A DNA stretch of 64,000 bases from NCBI GenBank assembly GCA_031460175.1, contig JAVKGW010000008.1:52541-116540 (forward strand). Direction: 5' to 3'. The stretch comes from Armatimonadota bacterium. Its GTDB lineage: Bacteria > Sysuimicrobiota > Sysuimicrobiia > Sysuimicrobiales > Sysuimicrobiaceae. Positions 29,905 to 38,495 of the stretch are shown piece by piece; position 1 is the first letter of the stretch, and every line of letters starts with the position of its first letter. Under the pieces are notes generated by a model. That model had not been told where the DNA came from. It was given only the letters and a program-made list of their open reading frames with translations, and did not search any database. The position numbers were made by a program, and so were the translations under genes.

Positions 29905-30200
29905 CACGGCTCCGGCTCCAACACCCGCGGGACCACGAAGTATCCCTCCCGCGCCTCCGGGGCCATGGCCAGGACCTCCTCCACAGGTAGACTGGGCTCC
30001 ACCACGTCCTCCCGGAAGACGTTGGTCACGGGAATGGGGTGGGAGGTGATCTCCACCCCCTCCGTGGGGAGTTCCAGGAGCCGGCCGAAGTACTCCAGGA
30101 TGGTGCTGAGCTGGAGTCCGTAGCGGTCCAGCTCCTCCTCCGTGAGCTCCAGCCGGCTCAGCCGGGCGATGTGGGCAACGAGTTCCCGATGGATCCGCAC
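29904..30200 (-). CDS. gatC: Aspartyl/glutamyl-tRNA(Asn/Gln) amidotransferase subunit C
   Basis: This small GatCAB assembly subunit (98 aa) wraps around GatA. It has the family pattern ELVAHIARLSRLELTEEELD at the N-terminus, a central LSTILEYFGRLLEL helix and the C-terminal PVTNVFREDVVEPSLPVEEVL. GTG 30200 is preceded by AAGGAGG. A TACGAT -10 is found 30 bases upstream, so gatC is the promoter-proximal gene. Confidence 0.93.
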   Translation of the reverse strand: MRIHRELVAHIARLSRLELTEEELDRYGLQLSTILEYFGRLLELPTEGVEITSHPIPVTNVFREDVVEPSLPVEEVLAMAPEAREGYFVVPRVLEPEP

Positions 30201-30230
30201 GGTCGTCCTCCTTCCCCGGGGACCGTGCGT

Positions 30231-30236
30231 ATCGTA
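30231..30236 (-). promoter_or_regulatory. Extended -10 element of the gatCAB operon
   Basis: Minus-strand CGTGGTACGATACG (hexamer TACGAT) lies between the nfu stop and gatC, 30 bases before the GTG. It lacks a good -35. Confidence 0.42.
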
Positions 30237-30255
30237 CCACGACGGGCCGCGGCCC

Positions 30256-30525
30256 TCATCCGTCCCCGAAGTGCTCCCGCAGGCACCGCTCCACTTCGGG
30301 GACGATGGCGGCCCAGTCCGCCTCCGGATCCCGGGTCACGGTGACGAAGTCCCGGAGCAGGAACACCATGCGCACCCCGGGGATGGCGAGGAGACGGGCG
30401 GCGAGGGGGTTACCCTGTGCCTGCTCCACGGAGGTATACGTATAGCTCCGCCCCTCCGTCACCCACCGGTCCAGGGTGAACTTCAGGGCGTGCACGTTGG
30501 GGGTGGGCTGGACCTCGATGCGCAC
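30256..30525 (-). CDS. Nfu/NifU N-terminal-domain protein
   Basis: This 89-aa stand-alone Nfu-N domain is the segment that precedes the CxxC scaffold domain in Nfu-type Fe-S carrier proteins. It has IEVQPTPNVHALKFTLDR, then GRSYTYTSVEQAQGNPLA and IPGVRMVFLLRDFVTVTRD, which cover the whole domain. The cysteine-bearing C-terminal NifU domain is absent, so it cannot hold a cluster in the usual way. GTG 30525 is chosen because AGGAGG is five bases upstream. It begins 2 nt after the rpoN stop, placing it in the regulator-rpoN operon. The role is unknown. Confidence 0.78.
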   Translation of the reverse strand: MRIEVQPTPNVHALKFTLDRWVTEGRSYTYTSVEQAQGNPLAARLLAIPGVRMVFLLRDFVTVTRDPEADWAAIVPEVERCLREHFGDG

Positions 30526-30527
30526 CC

Positions 30528-31955
30528 TCACCTCCTCAGAGATCCGGACACGGCGACCCGGCGGCGGCGGACGGCGGAGCTGGGAATCCCCAGCTCCTCC
30601 CGGTACTTCGCCACCGTCCGCCGGGCCACGTGGATTCCCTCCCGCCGGAGGAGCCGCGCGATCTCCTGATCCGTCAGCGGCTGTCCCGGGGCTTCCTGGG
30701 CCACCAGCTGCCGGATCCGCTCCTTGACGGGCCGGCTGGGCTCGAAGAACACGTGGCAGGAGACGATGCGACCGTCGGGGAGCTGCACGTATTTCCCGTC
30801 GAGGGCCCGGCTCACCGTGCTCTCGCTGATGCCGAGCCGCGCGGCCACCCCGGCCATGGTGAGGGGCTTGAGGAACCGGGGGCCCCGGTCCAGGAACTCC
30901 CGCTGCACCGTCACGAGGATCTCGAAGATCTTCCGCAGGGTCCAGTTCCGGCGTTTGACGGTCTCGATGAAGAGCTTGGCCCGGTTCACGTGGTCCCGGA
31001 TGTGCTCCTGCGCGTGGGGTGCAAACGCCTGGGGCTGCTCCCGCGCCTGCCGGTACAGCTCCCGGTAGAGGGGGTTCAGCCGGAGCCCCATGGTCGGCGA
31101 CCCCGCCACCTCCACCGCGTAGCCCCGGGGCGTACGCACGATCACCACGTCCGGCCGGGGAACCTCCTCCGGCCGGCGGCGACTCCCTCCCTCCCGCTCC
31201 GCCTCGTACCGGTCCGCGGGATACGGGTAGCAAGAGGCGCAGAGATAGGCGTGGGCCTCCCGCACCTCCCGCGGGGTGCACCCGAGCCGCTGCGCCACCT
31301 TCCCGTACTGCCCCCGGCCCATCTCCACGAGGCACCCCGCCTCGATCACCCGCCGGGCCAGGAAGTTCTCCGGCGTGGGCTCCAGGGCCCGCAGCTGGAG
31401 CAGCAGGCACTCCTCCACGGATCGGGCCCCCACCCCCGGCGGATCGAACCCCTGGATCACCTCCAGCACCTCCTCCACCACCCGCCGGGAAACCCGGAAC
31501 CGGACGGCCACCTCTCCCAGATCCGCCTGGAGATACCCCCGCTCGTCCACAGAGCCCACCAGGAATTCCCCGATCTCCCGGCGCTTGCCCCGGAGCCGTT
31601 GCGCGTGGAGCTGGAGCAGGAGGTGCTCGTGGAAGGAGATCTCCGCGGGAAGGGACGCCAGGGGATCGAAGTCCTCTTCCCCCTCCGCCCTGGGAGAACC
31701 GGCAACCGGGTCCTCCAGGAGGGGCTCGCCGAGGAGGTGTCCGCAGCTCCCGCACAGCACGCCCACGAGCTCCATCCCGCACCGGGGGCAGAGGGTGGTC
31801 TCCCGCTCCAGGGCGGGGTTGCTGTCCAGCTCCGCCTCGATCCGGGCCTCAAGCGCCTGCAGGGGCAGCACCAGGATGGCGTTCACCGCCATGAGCTTGG
31901 GGACCATGCGGAGCTGCGGAAGCGGGCGGAGCGCGAGGGTCGGCTCGATCTTCAT
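30528..31955 (-). CDS. rpoN: RNA polymerase sigma-54 factor (with four-Cys insertion)
   Basis: This alternative sigma factor recognises -24/-12 promoters and needs an AAA+ activator. It is 475 aa. Region I is degenerate but recognisable ([34 protein letters not shown]). Directly after it, a zinc-ribbon-like C56PRC59...C68GSC71 takes the place of the usual acidic region II. The core-binding domain ([34 protein letters not shown]), an HTH ([19 protein letters not shown]) and the RpoN box [17 protein letters not shown] complete the protein. The start overlaps the stop of the upstream activator gene (ATGA), so activator and sigma are co-translated. Confidence 0.94.
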   Translation of the reverse strand: MKIEPTLALRPLPQLRMVPKLMAVNAILVLPLQALEARIEAELDSNPALERETTLCPRCGMELVGVLCGSCGHLLGEPLLEDPVAGSPRAEGEEDFDPLASLPAEISFHEHLLLQLHAQRLRGKRREIGEFLVGSVDERGYLQADLGEVAVRFRVSRRVVEEVLEVIQGFDPPGVGARSVEECLLLQLRALEPTPENFLARRVIEAGCLVEMGRGQYGKVAQRLGCTPREVREAHAYLCASCYPYPADRYEAEREGGSRRRPEEVPRPDVVIVRTPRGYAVEVAGSPTMGLRLNPLYRELYRQAREQPQAFAPHAQEHIRDHVNRAKLFIETVKRRNWTLRKIFEILVTVQREFLDRGPRFLKPLTMAGVAARLGISESTVSRALDGKYVQLPDGRIVSCHVFFEPSRPVKERIRQLVAQEAPGQPLTDQEIARLLRREGIHVARRTVAKYREELGIPSSAVRRRRVAVSGSLRR

Positions 31956-33304
31956 GGCTCCGGATTCCCCACGGGATGATCCTCCAGGCGGTGCTCCCCG
32001 AGCTTGCGACGAAGGGTGGGGACGCTGATCCCGAGCAGGGTCGCGGCCTTCGCCAGGTCCCCGCCGGCCTCCTCCAGGGCGCGGAGGATGTGCTTCCGCT
32101 CCACCTCCGCCAGGGTGGGGAAGCGGTCCTCTCCCTCCTCCTCCCCCAGCCACAGCTCCTGCGCGGTGATCTCCTCCCCGGTGCACAGGATCACCGCCCG
32201 CTCGATGCAGAACTCCAGCTCCCGGACGTTGCCGGGCCAGGCGTACCGCCGCAGCTTGCGCTGGGCCTGCGGGGTGAAGCCCCGGATGTTCTTGCGGTAG
32301 CGTTCCCGGTAACGCTCCAGGAAATGCTGGGCCAGGATGGGGATGTCCTCCACCCGCTCCCGCAAGGGGGGGAGCACGATGGGGATCACGCTGAGCCGGT
32401 AGAAGAGGTCCTCCCGGAAGCTCCCTTCCCGGATGGCCTGCCGCAGGTCCCGGTTGGTGGCCGCGATCACCCGGACGTCTACCTTGATGGGGCGATTCCC
32501 GCCCACCCGCTCGATGGTCCGCTCCTGCAGCACCCGCAGGAGCTTCACCTGCATGGCGGGGCTCATGTCCCCTACCTCGTCGAGGAAGACGGTGCCGCCG
32601 TCCGCGGCCTCGAACTTCCCGATGCGGGTCTGGATCGCTCCCGTATAGGCGCCCTTCTCGTGGCCGAAGAGCTCCGTCTCCAGCAGGGTCTCCGGGATGG
32701 CGCCGCAGTTGATGGCCACAAAGGGCCCCTGGGCCCGGTGGCTCTGATAGTGGATGGAGCGGGCCAGAACCTCCTTTCCCGTCCCCGTCTCCCCGTAGAT
32801 GAGGACGGTGGCGTCCGTGGAGGCCACCGCCGCGGCGATCCGCAAGGCCTCCTGCATCTTCGGGGAGGTCCCCACGATGCCCTCGAACTTGAAGGTCCGC
32901 CGCAGCTCCTCGTGGAGCCGGCGGTTCTCCGCCCGCAGCCGCTCGTAGTCCAGGGCCCGACGCACCCGGACCAGGAGCTCGTCCTTCTTGAAGGGCTTGG
33001 GAATGTAGTCGTACGCACCCGCCCGCAGGGCCTCCAGGGCCTGCTCGATGGAGGCGTACGCGGTGATGACCATTACCACCGCGTCCGGATCCACCTCCCG
33101 GATCTCCCGGAGGACGGTCATGCCGTCCTTTCTGGGGATGCGGACGTCGAGGAGGATGAGGTCAAACTCGCCGCTCGTGGCCTTCTCCAGCCCCGTGGGA
33201 CCGTCCGAGGCCGTCTCCACCTCGAAGCCCTCCCGCTCCAGGATCTGCCGCACCAGACCCCGGATGGGCTCCTCGTCGTCCACGACGAGGACCCGGCGCC
33301 CCAC
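31952..33304 (-). CDS. NtrC-family sigma-54-dependent response regulator
   Basis: This enhancer-binding protein couples phosphorylation to sigma-54 open-complex formation. It is 450 aa. The receiver domain has VLVVDDEEP, phospho-acceptor Asp in [13 protein letters not shown], and KPFKK. The AAA+ domain has Walker [16 protein letters not shown], the sigma-54 contact loop GAYTGA (consensus GAFTGA), Walker [13 protein letters not shown] and the arginine finger region [14 protein letters not shown] Fis-type HTH ends the protein ([19 protein letters not shown]). GTG 33304 is preferred, with GGGGAGG 6-7 bases upstream. GTG 33310 is the alternative. No cognate histidine kinase is adjacent. Confidence 0.93.
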   Translation of the reverse strand: MGRRVLVVDDEEPIRGLVRQILEREGFEVETASDGPTGLEKATSGEFDLILLDVRIPRKDGMTVLREIREVDPDAVVMVITAYASIEQALEALRAGAYDYIPKPFKKDELLVRVRRALDYERLRAENRRLHEELRRTFKFEGIVGTSPKMQEALRIAAAVASTDATVLIYGETGTGKEVLARSIHYQSHRAQGPFVAINCGAIPETLLETELFGHEKGAYTGAIQTRIGKFEAADGGTVFLDEVGDMSPAMQVKLLRVLQERTIERVGGNRPIKVDVRVIAATNRDLRQAIREGSFREDLFYRLSVIPIVLPPLRERVEDIPILAQHFLERYRERYRKNIRGFTPQAQRKLRRYAWPGNVRELEFCIERAVILCTGEEITAQELWLGEEEGEDRFPTLAEVERKHILRALEEAGGDLAKAATLLGISVPTLRRKLGEHRLEDHPVGNPEP

Positions 33305-33352
33305 GTTCACCCCTCCCCTTGCATGGTTCGGCACCGAGGCCAAACCTCCTCG

Positions 33353-34252
33353 TCAGTGTATTCGGCTTCCCTCCCCTCCTTCCGGTAGATCCGTCGCCCA
33401 GGCGCTCACCCGGGCGAAGTGGAGGAGGGCGGGGAGGTACGCCCGGAGGATCCCCAGGGTGCGCTCCGGCCGGTCCACGGATCCCGCGGTTACGAGCCGC
33501 CACCGGGACTCCACGAGGGCCCCCATCCACAGGGCCTGCTCCATCGGGAGGATCCCCAGGTCCGCGAGGGGGAGGAAGACCTGCCACCGGCGGGGAGGCC
33601 GGGGCTCCTCGTAGGTGGTGAGCATGGCCTTCGCGATGCCCGTTGCGGCTCCGGCCGCGTTGCTGAACCACCCCACCACCTGAGCCACCTGGTCCGGATC
33701 CCTCGCCGCCTGCTCCGGGTCCCGGGTGCTCACCTCGATCACCGCGCAGGAGGTGAGGATCCGCCCGAGCCGCCACCCCACCCGGATGGGATCCACCAGC
33801 CGCAGGGTCCGGCCCGGCGGCACGGAGAAGGTGGGGATCCCCTCCCCGATGGCACGGGCCTGCTGCAGGATCTCCCGGGCCTCCTCCAGGTGGCGGGCCC
33901 GTTCCACCCGCATCCGAGCCTCCACCTCCGCCTCGAACCGCCGGCGGAGATCGGGGTCGTTCTCCGCGAGCACCTGCCCGAACCGGATCTGCTCGTACTG
34001 CACGGGGAGGATGTGCCCGTTCAGGACCGTGGGCATGAGCATCCCGTCCGAGGGGCCGAGGGGGTTTTCCTCCGCCAAGCGCTCCAGGTAACCCCGGATC
34101 TCCTCCTCCGCCACTTCCGGCCGGAACAGCAAGGCCACCTCGATGTCGCTGTCGGGATACGTGGGGGGCTCCGCGTAGCGACCGTACAGGTACGCCACCA
34201 CCAGTTCCCGGCTCCCGCGGAAGAACTCCCCCAGGGTCCTGAGCGGCTCCAT
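33353..34252 (-). CDS. Nucleotidyltransferase-fold protein, MNT-like N-terminus with helical C-terminal region
   Basis: This 299-aa soluble protein has an N-terminal 45 residues resembling a minimal nucleotidyltransferase: VVAYLYGRYAEPPTYPDSDI then EVALLF. In the usual G-S-x-A-x-G..SDID motif the Ser is Arg25 and the second carboxylate is Glu38, so catalysis may be altered. The C-terminal 170 residues are mainly helical (LRRRFEAEVEARMRVERARH; later VGWFSNAAGAATGIAKAML and ILRAYLPALLHFARVSAWA). They could be a HEPN/DUF86-like partner domain, but no clear Rx4-6H motif is visible. It lies 48 bp upstream of the sigma-54 activator on the same strand and is divergent from the LysR gene. Function unknown. 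Confidence 0.6.
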   Translation of the reverse strand: MEPLRTLGEFFRGSRELVVAYLYGRYAEPPTYPDSDIEVALLFRPEVAEEEIRGYLERLAEENPLGPSDGMLMPTVLNGHILPVQYEQIRFGQVLAENDPDLRRRFEAEVEARMRVERARHLEEAREILQQARAIGEGIPTFSVPPGRTLRLVDPIRVGWRLGRILTSCAVIEVSTRDPEQAARDPDQVAQVVGWFSNAAGAATGIAKAMLTTYEEPRPPRRWQVFLPLADLGILPMEQALWMGALVESRWRLVTAGSVDRPERTLGILRAYLPALLHFARVSAWATDLPEGGEGSRIH

Positions 34253-34321
34253 TTGTCCCCATGCTACCGCAGGCGGCCCGGAGCGGACCAGCGGGGAGGG
34301 ATCGGCGGGGGTGACCGAGAA

Positions 34322-34340
34322 CCATAGAAACCGCCTATGG
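34322..34340 (+). promoter_or_regulatory. Candidate LysR-type operator (T-N11-A palindrome)
   Basis: CCATAG-N7-CTATGG is a perfect 6-bp inverted repeat containing the LysR-family T-N11-A core (T34325 to A34337). It sits 17 bp before the LysR start codon in the 104-bp divergent gap to the nucleotidyltransferase-like gene. This fits autoregulation and possibly control of the divergent gene. Confidence 0.55.
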
Positions 34341-34356
34341 ACGGAGGGAGGCGGAG

Positions 34357-35259
34357 GTGAACCGGATCCCGGAGGGCATCGAGAAGAACCTGGAGGCTTT
34401 CCTGGCGGTGGCCCGGGAACGCAGCTTCACCAAGGCCGCCAGCGCCCTTTTCCTCACCCAGCCTTCCGTTACGGCCCGCATCCAGGCCCTGGAGCAGGAG
34501 CTGGGCCGACCCCTGTTCGAGCGGAAGGGGCGTACCGTGCGCCTCACGGAGGCCGGAGAGGCCCTCCTCCCCTACGCCCAGCGGGTGGTGGAACTGCTGC
34601 AGCAGGGGATGGAGGCGGCCCGGGAGGCCACGGGCCAGGGAACGGTGACCGTGGGGGCCACCGTGTCCGCGGCCATCGCCATCCTCCCGGACCTGCTGGA
34701 GGCCTTCCGGAAGGAGCGGCCCCAGGCCCGGGTGGTGGTGCGGTACGGCCACTCCAACGAGGTGATGGCGCTGCTGCACGACCGGATGGTGGACGTGGGG
34801 TTCCTGGTCCGGCCCCTGCACGAGCCCCTCATCGCGGTGGAGCCCCTCCTCACGGACGAGGTCGTGCTGGTCCTCCCACCGCAGCACGAGCTGGTCCGTC
34901 GCAGCCGGATCCTGGCGCGCCAGGTCGCGGACTGGCCCCTCATCAGCATGCAGTGGGGGGAAGGATACGAGGAGTTCGAGCACTGGATGCGGGAGGAACT
35001 GGGAATGCGCGCGCAGATCGAGTTGGACGGGATCCCCCTCGGCGTGCTCCTCATCGCTCGGGGCATGGGCATCGGGTTTGCCCCCCTCCGGTCCGTGATG
35101 CCCTTCGTGCGGGGCGGGATGGTGCGGGTACGCCGGGTGGCAGGGCTCCCGGAGACCCGGCGGGAGATCTTCCTCGCCCTGCGCCGCACCGGGGACCTCT
35201 CCAGCAGCACCCGCGCCTTCGTCGAGCTGGCCCGGTCCTACTTCCGCAGGTCGGGCTAG
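34357..35259 (+). CDS. LysR-family transcriptional regulator
   Basis: Typical LTTR of 300 aa. The N-terminal winged HTH reads NLEAFLAVARERSFTKAASA then FLTQPSVTARIQALEQELG and LFERKGRTVRLTEAGEALL. It is followed by a periplasmic-binding-protein-like effector domain (GTVTVGATVSAAIAILPDLL, DVGFLVRPLHEPLI, EVVLVLPPQHELV). GTG 34357 has GGAGGCGGAG just upstream, and a T-N11-A palindrome lies 17 bp before it. It converges with the arginase gene (shared CTAG stops at 35256-35259), so it does not share a promoter with arginase/TRAP. Effector unknown. Confidence 0.93.
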   Translation: MNRIPEGIEKNLEAFLAVARERSFTKAASALFLTQPSVTARIQALEQELGRPLFERKGRTVRLTEAGEALLPYAQRVVELLQQGMEAAREATGQGTVTVGATVSAAIAILPDLLEAFRKERPQARVVVRYGHSNEVMALLHDRMVDVGFLVRPLHEPLIAVEPLLTDEVVLVLPPQHELVRRSRILARQVADWPLISMQWGEGYEEFEHWMREELGMRAQIELDGIPLGVLLIARGMGIGFAPLRSVMPFVRGGMVRVRRVAGLPETRREIFLALRRTGDLSSSTRAFVELARSYFRRSG

Positions 35260-36164
35260 AGGATGCGCTTACCGAGGGCAGAACTCAACAGCCCCACCGC
35301 GAGCTGGGCCGTGCGGTTGTGGTCGTCCAGGATGGGGTTGAGCTCCACCACCTCCACGGACACGAGCTTGCCGGACTCCGCGACCAGCTCCATGGCGAGG
35401 TGCGCCTCCCGGTACGTGAGCCCGCCCGGTACCGGGGTCCCCACCCCCGGCGCGTACTGCGGATCCACCGCGTCCAGGTCCAGGCTCAGGTGAATCCGTC
35501 CGCCCCTCCCCGCGGCCTCGATGGCCTCCCGCACCACGGCGGCCACGCCCCGCTCGTCCACCTCCTTCATGGTGAACACGAGGGGCCCCATCCGCCGCAG
35601 CACCTCCCGTTCCCCGGGATCCACTTCCCGGAGGCCCACCAAGGCCACTTCGGCGGGGCGCACCTTGGGGGCAAACCCTCCCACCTGCACCAACCGCGGA
35701 TCTCCCTCCCCCAGCAGGCACGCAAGCACCATGCCATGCACGTTGCCCGAGGGAGTGGTCTCCGGGGTGTTGCAGTCCGCGTGGGCGTCCACCCAAAGGA
35801 TCCCCGCATCCGGGAAGCGGCGCCGGACCGCGGCCACCGCCCCCAGGCTCGTACTGTGATCCCCGCCAAGGACCACGGGGAGGTATCCGGCCTCGAGAAT
35901 CCGCCCGACCTGCTGGTACACCTCCTCCGCCACGCGGGCGACGGCGTCCCGATAGCGGACCCGGGGGGATCCCTCGGCCAACTGCTCCATCACGGGGAAG
36001 CTCACGTTCCCGAAGTCCACGACCTCCCACCCGATCCCGCTCAGGGACTCCACGAGCCGGGCGTACCGCAGCGCGCTTGGGCCCATGTCCGTGCCGCGCC
36101 GGTTGCTGCCCAGGTCCAGGGGGACGCCGAGGATTCCCGCCTTCCGGCTCACTCCCGCCGCCAT
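35256..36164 (-). CDS. rocF: Arginase
   Basis: It hydrolyses L-arginine to ornithine and urea with a binuclear Mn centre. From ATG 36164 (GGAGGAGGG upstream) it is 302 aa, the usual arginase length. Metal motifs are VVLGGDHSTSLG, ILWVDAHADCNTPETTPSGN (arginase-type substrate loop rather than agmatinase), HLSLDLDAVDPQYAPGVGTP and SVEVVELNPILDD. The start lies 16 nt inside the upstream TRAP permease gene, so translation is coupled. That suggests the permease imports arginine or a related compound, though a structurally different substrate is possible. Confidence 0.93.
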   Translation of the reverse strand: MAAGVSRKAGILGVPLDLGSNRRGTDMGPSALRYARLVESLSGIGWEVVDFGNVSFPVMEQLAEGSPRVRYRDAVARVAEEVYQQVGRILEAGYLPVVLGGDHSTSLGAVAAVRRRFPDAGILWVDAHADCNTPETTPSGNVHGMVLACLLGEGDPRLVQVGGFAPKVRPAEVALVGLREVDPGEREVLRRMGPLVFTMKEVDERGVAAVVREAIEAAGRGGRIHLSLDLDAVDPQYAPGVGTPVPGGLTYREAHLAMELVAESGKLVSVEVVELNPILDDHNRTAQLAVGLLSSALGKRIL

Positions 36165-38401
36165 CCCTCCTCCTCGGACCACAGCCATCGTTGGGCCGCA
36201 CGGACGGTCTTAGACCCTGTACCGGGGGCGGACACCGCGGACCGGACGGCGCGCGGCCCGGATGCCCTCGAACGGCGCAACAGCTGAGCGGCCGCCACCA
36301 GGGCCGCGGCCCCTAGCCCCAGGAGGTCCAGGAAGGGATGGTGGAACACGAGGGCCACGGAGGCCGCCACCAGGACGGCCCGCTCCAGAAGGACCGCGTG
36401 CCAGAAGAAGTACCCGCTCACGCCCGCGCTGAGCAGCACGATCCCCACCAGGGCCGTGGCCACGGCCAGGGCTTGGTCCAGGGGGTCCCCGCTCAGCAGG
36501 AGGATCTCCGGGGAGTAGATGAACATGTAGGGCACCACGAGGGCTGCGAGGGCGTGGCGGGTGGCTTCCAGGCTCACGGGGAAGGGGGAAGTGCGGGCGA
36601 TGCCGGCCGCGGCGTAGGCCGCGAGGGCATCCGGCGGAGTGAGGTCCGCCATCACCCCGTAGTAGAAGATGAACAGGTGCACCGCCAGGCGGGTGACGGG
36701 AACTCCGGGGGCCACCTGCGGCCCCGTGGCGGGCAGGAGCTGCTCGATGGCCGGAACCGCCAGGGCCGCCAGGATGATGTAGGTGGCCGTGGTGGGGATC
36801 CCGCTTCCCACAATGGTGCACGCCACCATCACGAGCACGAGGGTCAGGAACAGGTTGTGCTGCCCCAGGGTGACGGTGAGGGTCACGAAGGCGTTGCCAA
36901 GACCTGTCAGGGTCACGGTCCCGATGAGGATGCCCACCACCGCGCAGGCCACCGCCACCGGGAGGGCGTTGCGGGCCCCGTACTCCAGGGTGCTCCAGAG
37001 GTCCCGGAAGTAGCGGCGGCGCACAGGCCACGCCATGAGGATCACGAAGGCACCCATCAGGGGCCCGGCCCCCGGCACTCCCCGCCGCGCCAGGTACCCC
37101 AAGACCGCCACCCCGGCCACCAGCACCGCCACCGCCCGCGGCCCCACCCATCCCCGGGTCCTCCGGGGATCGGCCTCCACCAGGCAGGTGACGAGGTGCG
37201 TGAGGGCCGCCAGCACGATCCCCCAGAAGGCGGCCCGCAGGGGGGAGAAGCCCTGGAGGAGGTAGCCCAGCATCACCCCCAGCGGAACCGCCAGGTACCA
37301 TCGGCGTCGGAGGACCTCCCACACGTTCGGGAGTTCTTCCCGGGGAAGTCCCCGGAGATCCAGTCTCCGGGCCTCGAAGTGGATCATGAAGAACAGGGAG
37401 ATGAAATACAGAAGCGCGGGGACGACCGCGGCCCGCACCAGGGTGAGGTACGGAACGCCCAGGAACTCCGCCATGACGAAGGCCGCCGCGCCCATCACGG
37501 GCGGCATGATCTGCCCGCCCACGGAGGTGGCGGCCTCCGCGGCGGCGGCGAACCTGGGGTGGTAGCCGAGCCGGATCATGAGGGGGATGTTGAACACGCC
37601 GTCTGCCATCACGTTGGCCACGGAGGAACCGGAGACGGTGCCCAGGAGCGCGCTGCTGAAGACCGAGACCTTCGCGGGCCCGCCGTGCATCCAGCCCGCC
37701 AGGGCCATGGCGATCTCCACGAACATCTGCCCAAGCCCCGTCCGCTCCAAAAACGCGCCGAGCAGGACGAACAGGAACACGAAGGTGGCGCTGACCCCGA
37801 GCGGGATGCCGAAAACCCCTTCCGTGGTGTACCACATGTGCTCGATGACCCGGTCGAGGGGAAAGCGCCGCACCCCGAAGATCCCGGGCACGTACTCGCC
37901 CAGAAACGGGTAGAGCAAAAGAGCGAGGGCGATGAAGGGGAGGACCCCGAGGACCCGGCGGCCTGCCTCCAGCACCAGCAGAAGTCCCAGGGCGCCCACC
38001 AGGAGGTCCCAGAAGCTGAGCTGTCCCGCCTGCAACATGAGCCGATCGTGGTGGTAGAGGAGGTACCCGATCCCCCCGGCTCCCGCGCCCGCGAAGAGGA
38101 TGTCCGTCGGCCCGAAGTGCCTCTGGGACGCCTGGCGGCGCCGGGCCGGGTAGAGGAGGAAGACCAGGAGGAACACGAACCCCAGATGCACCGCGCGCTG
38201 CTTGAGGGCCAGGAGCTGTCCCCACCCCGCGGTGTACAAGTGGAAGAGGGAGAAGGCCACCGCGATGGCGGAGACCACCTGCGCGAAGGGGCTCCCGAGC
38301 CGCCGGTACCCGAACTCCGGCCCGGCCTCCACGAGCAGCCGCTCCGCCCGCTGCCGGTCGGCCTCCGGTCCCGCCCTGACCTCTGCCCCCACCCGCTCCA
38401 T
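36149..38401 (-). CDS. TRAP transporter, fused 4TM/12TM permease
   Basis: This 750-aa polytopic membrane protein fuses DctQ-like (about residues 45-200) and DctM-like (about 200-690) subunits. This is the form normally paired with a TAXI-type solute-binding protein and driven by an ion gradient. Family stretches are HMWYTTEGVFGIPLGVSATF, SSALLGTVSGSSVANVMADG and ATSVGGQIMPPVMGAAAFVM, plus VGSGIPTTATYIILAALAVP in the second half. A promoter TGGACG-N17-TACATT ends about 14 bases before the ATG, so the 5' UTR is very short. No TAXI binding protein is adjacent, so the partner must be elsewhere. It overlaps arginase. Confidence 0.92.
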   Translation of the reverse strand: MERVGAEVRAGPEADRQRAERLLVEAGPEFGYRRLGSPFAQVVSAIAVAFSLFHLYTAGWGQLLALKQRAVHLGFVFLLVFLLYPARRRQASQRHFGPTDILFAGAGAGGIGYLLYHHDRLMLQAGQLSFWDLLVGALGLLLVLEAGRRVLGVLPFIALALLLYPFLGEYVPGIFGVRRFPLDRVIEHMWYTTEGVFGIPLGVSATFVFLFVLLGAFLERTGLGQMFVEIAMALAGWMHGGPAKVSVFSSALLGTVSGSSVANVMADGVFNIPLMIRLGYHPRFAAAAEAATSVGGQIMPPVMGAAAFVMAEFLGVPYLTLVRAAVVPALLYFISLFFMIHFEARRLDLRGLPREELPNVWEVLRRRWYLAVPLGVMLGYLLQGFSPLRAAFWGIVLAALTHLVTCLVEADPRRTRGWVGPRAVAVLVAGVAVLGYLARRGVPGAGPLMGAFVILMAWPVRRRYFRDLWSTLEYGARNALPVAVACAVVGILIGTVTLTGLGNAFVTLTVTLGQHNLFLTLVLVMVACTIVGSGIPTTATYIILAALAVPAIEQLLPATGPQVAPGVPVTRLAVHLFIFYYGVMADLTPPDALAAYAAAGIARTSPFPVSLEATRHALAALVVPYMFIYSPEILLLSGDPLDQALAVATALVGIVLLSAGVSGYFFWHAVLLERAVLVAASVALVFHHPFLDLLGLGAAALVAAAQLLRRSRASGPRAVRSAVSAPGTGSKTVRAAQRWLWSEEEGWRRE

Positions 38402-38415
38402 GGGTCCCCGGGGAC

Positions 38416-38444
38416 AATGTAGGGGATCCGCGGAAGGCCGTCCA
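38416..38444 (-). promoter_or_regulatory. Sigma-70 promoter of the TRAP-arginase operon
   Basis: On the minus strand, TGGACG (38444-38439), a 17-bp spacer and TACATT (38421-38416). The predicted start is within about 10 bases of the ATG at 38401. Confidence 0.55.
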
Positions 38445-38495
38445 CGAGGGCGGGAGCGTGTACGTTAAGATGGATGGGAGGAGGAGGGACGGCCC

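Noticed and set aside
30256..31782. Apparent 508-aa Nfu fusion protein
   Set aside because: The first 420 residues are an alternative frame of rpoN. Only the last 89 residues (GTG 30525) are coding.
33290..33340. Possible sigma-54 promoter (GG...GC) before the NtrC-type regulator
   Set aside because: Spacing between GG and GC is 11, not 10 bases, and neighbouring bases do not fit TGGCAC-N5-TTGC.
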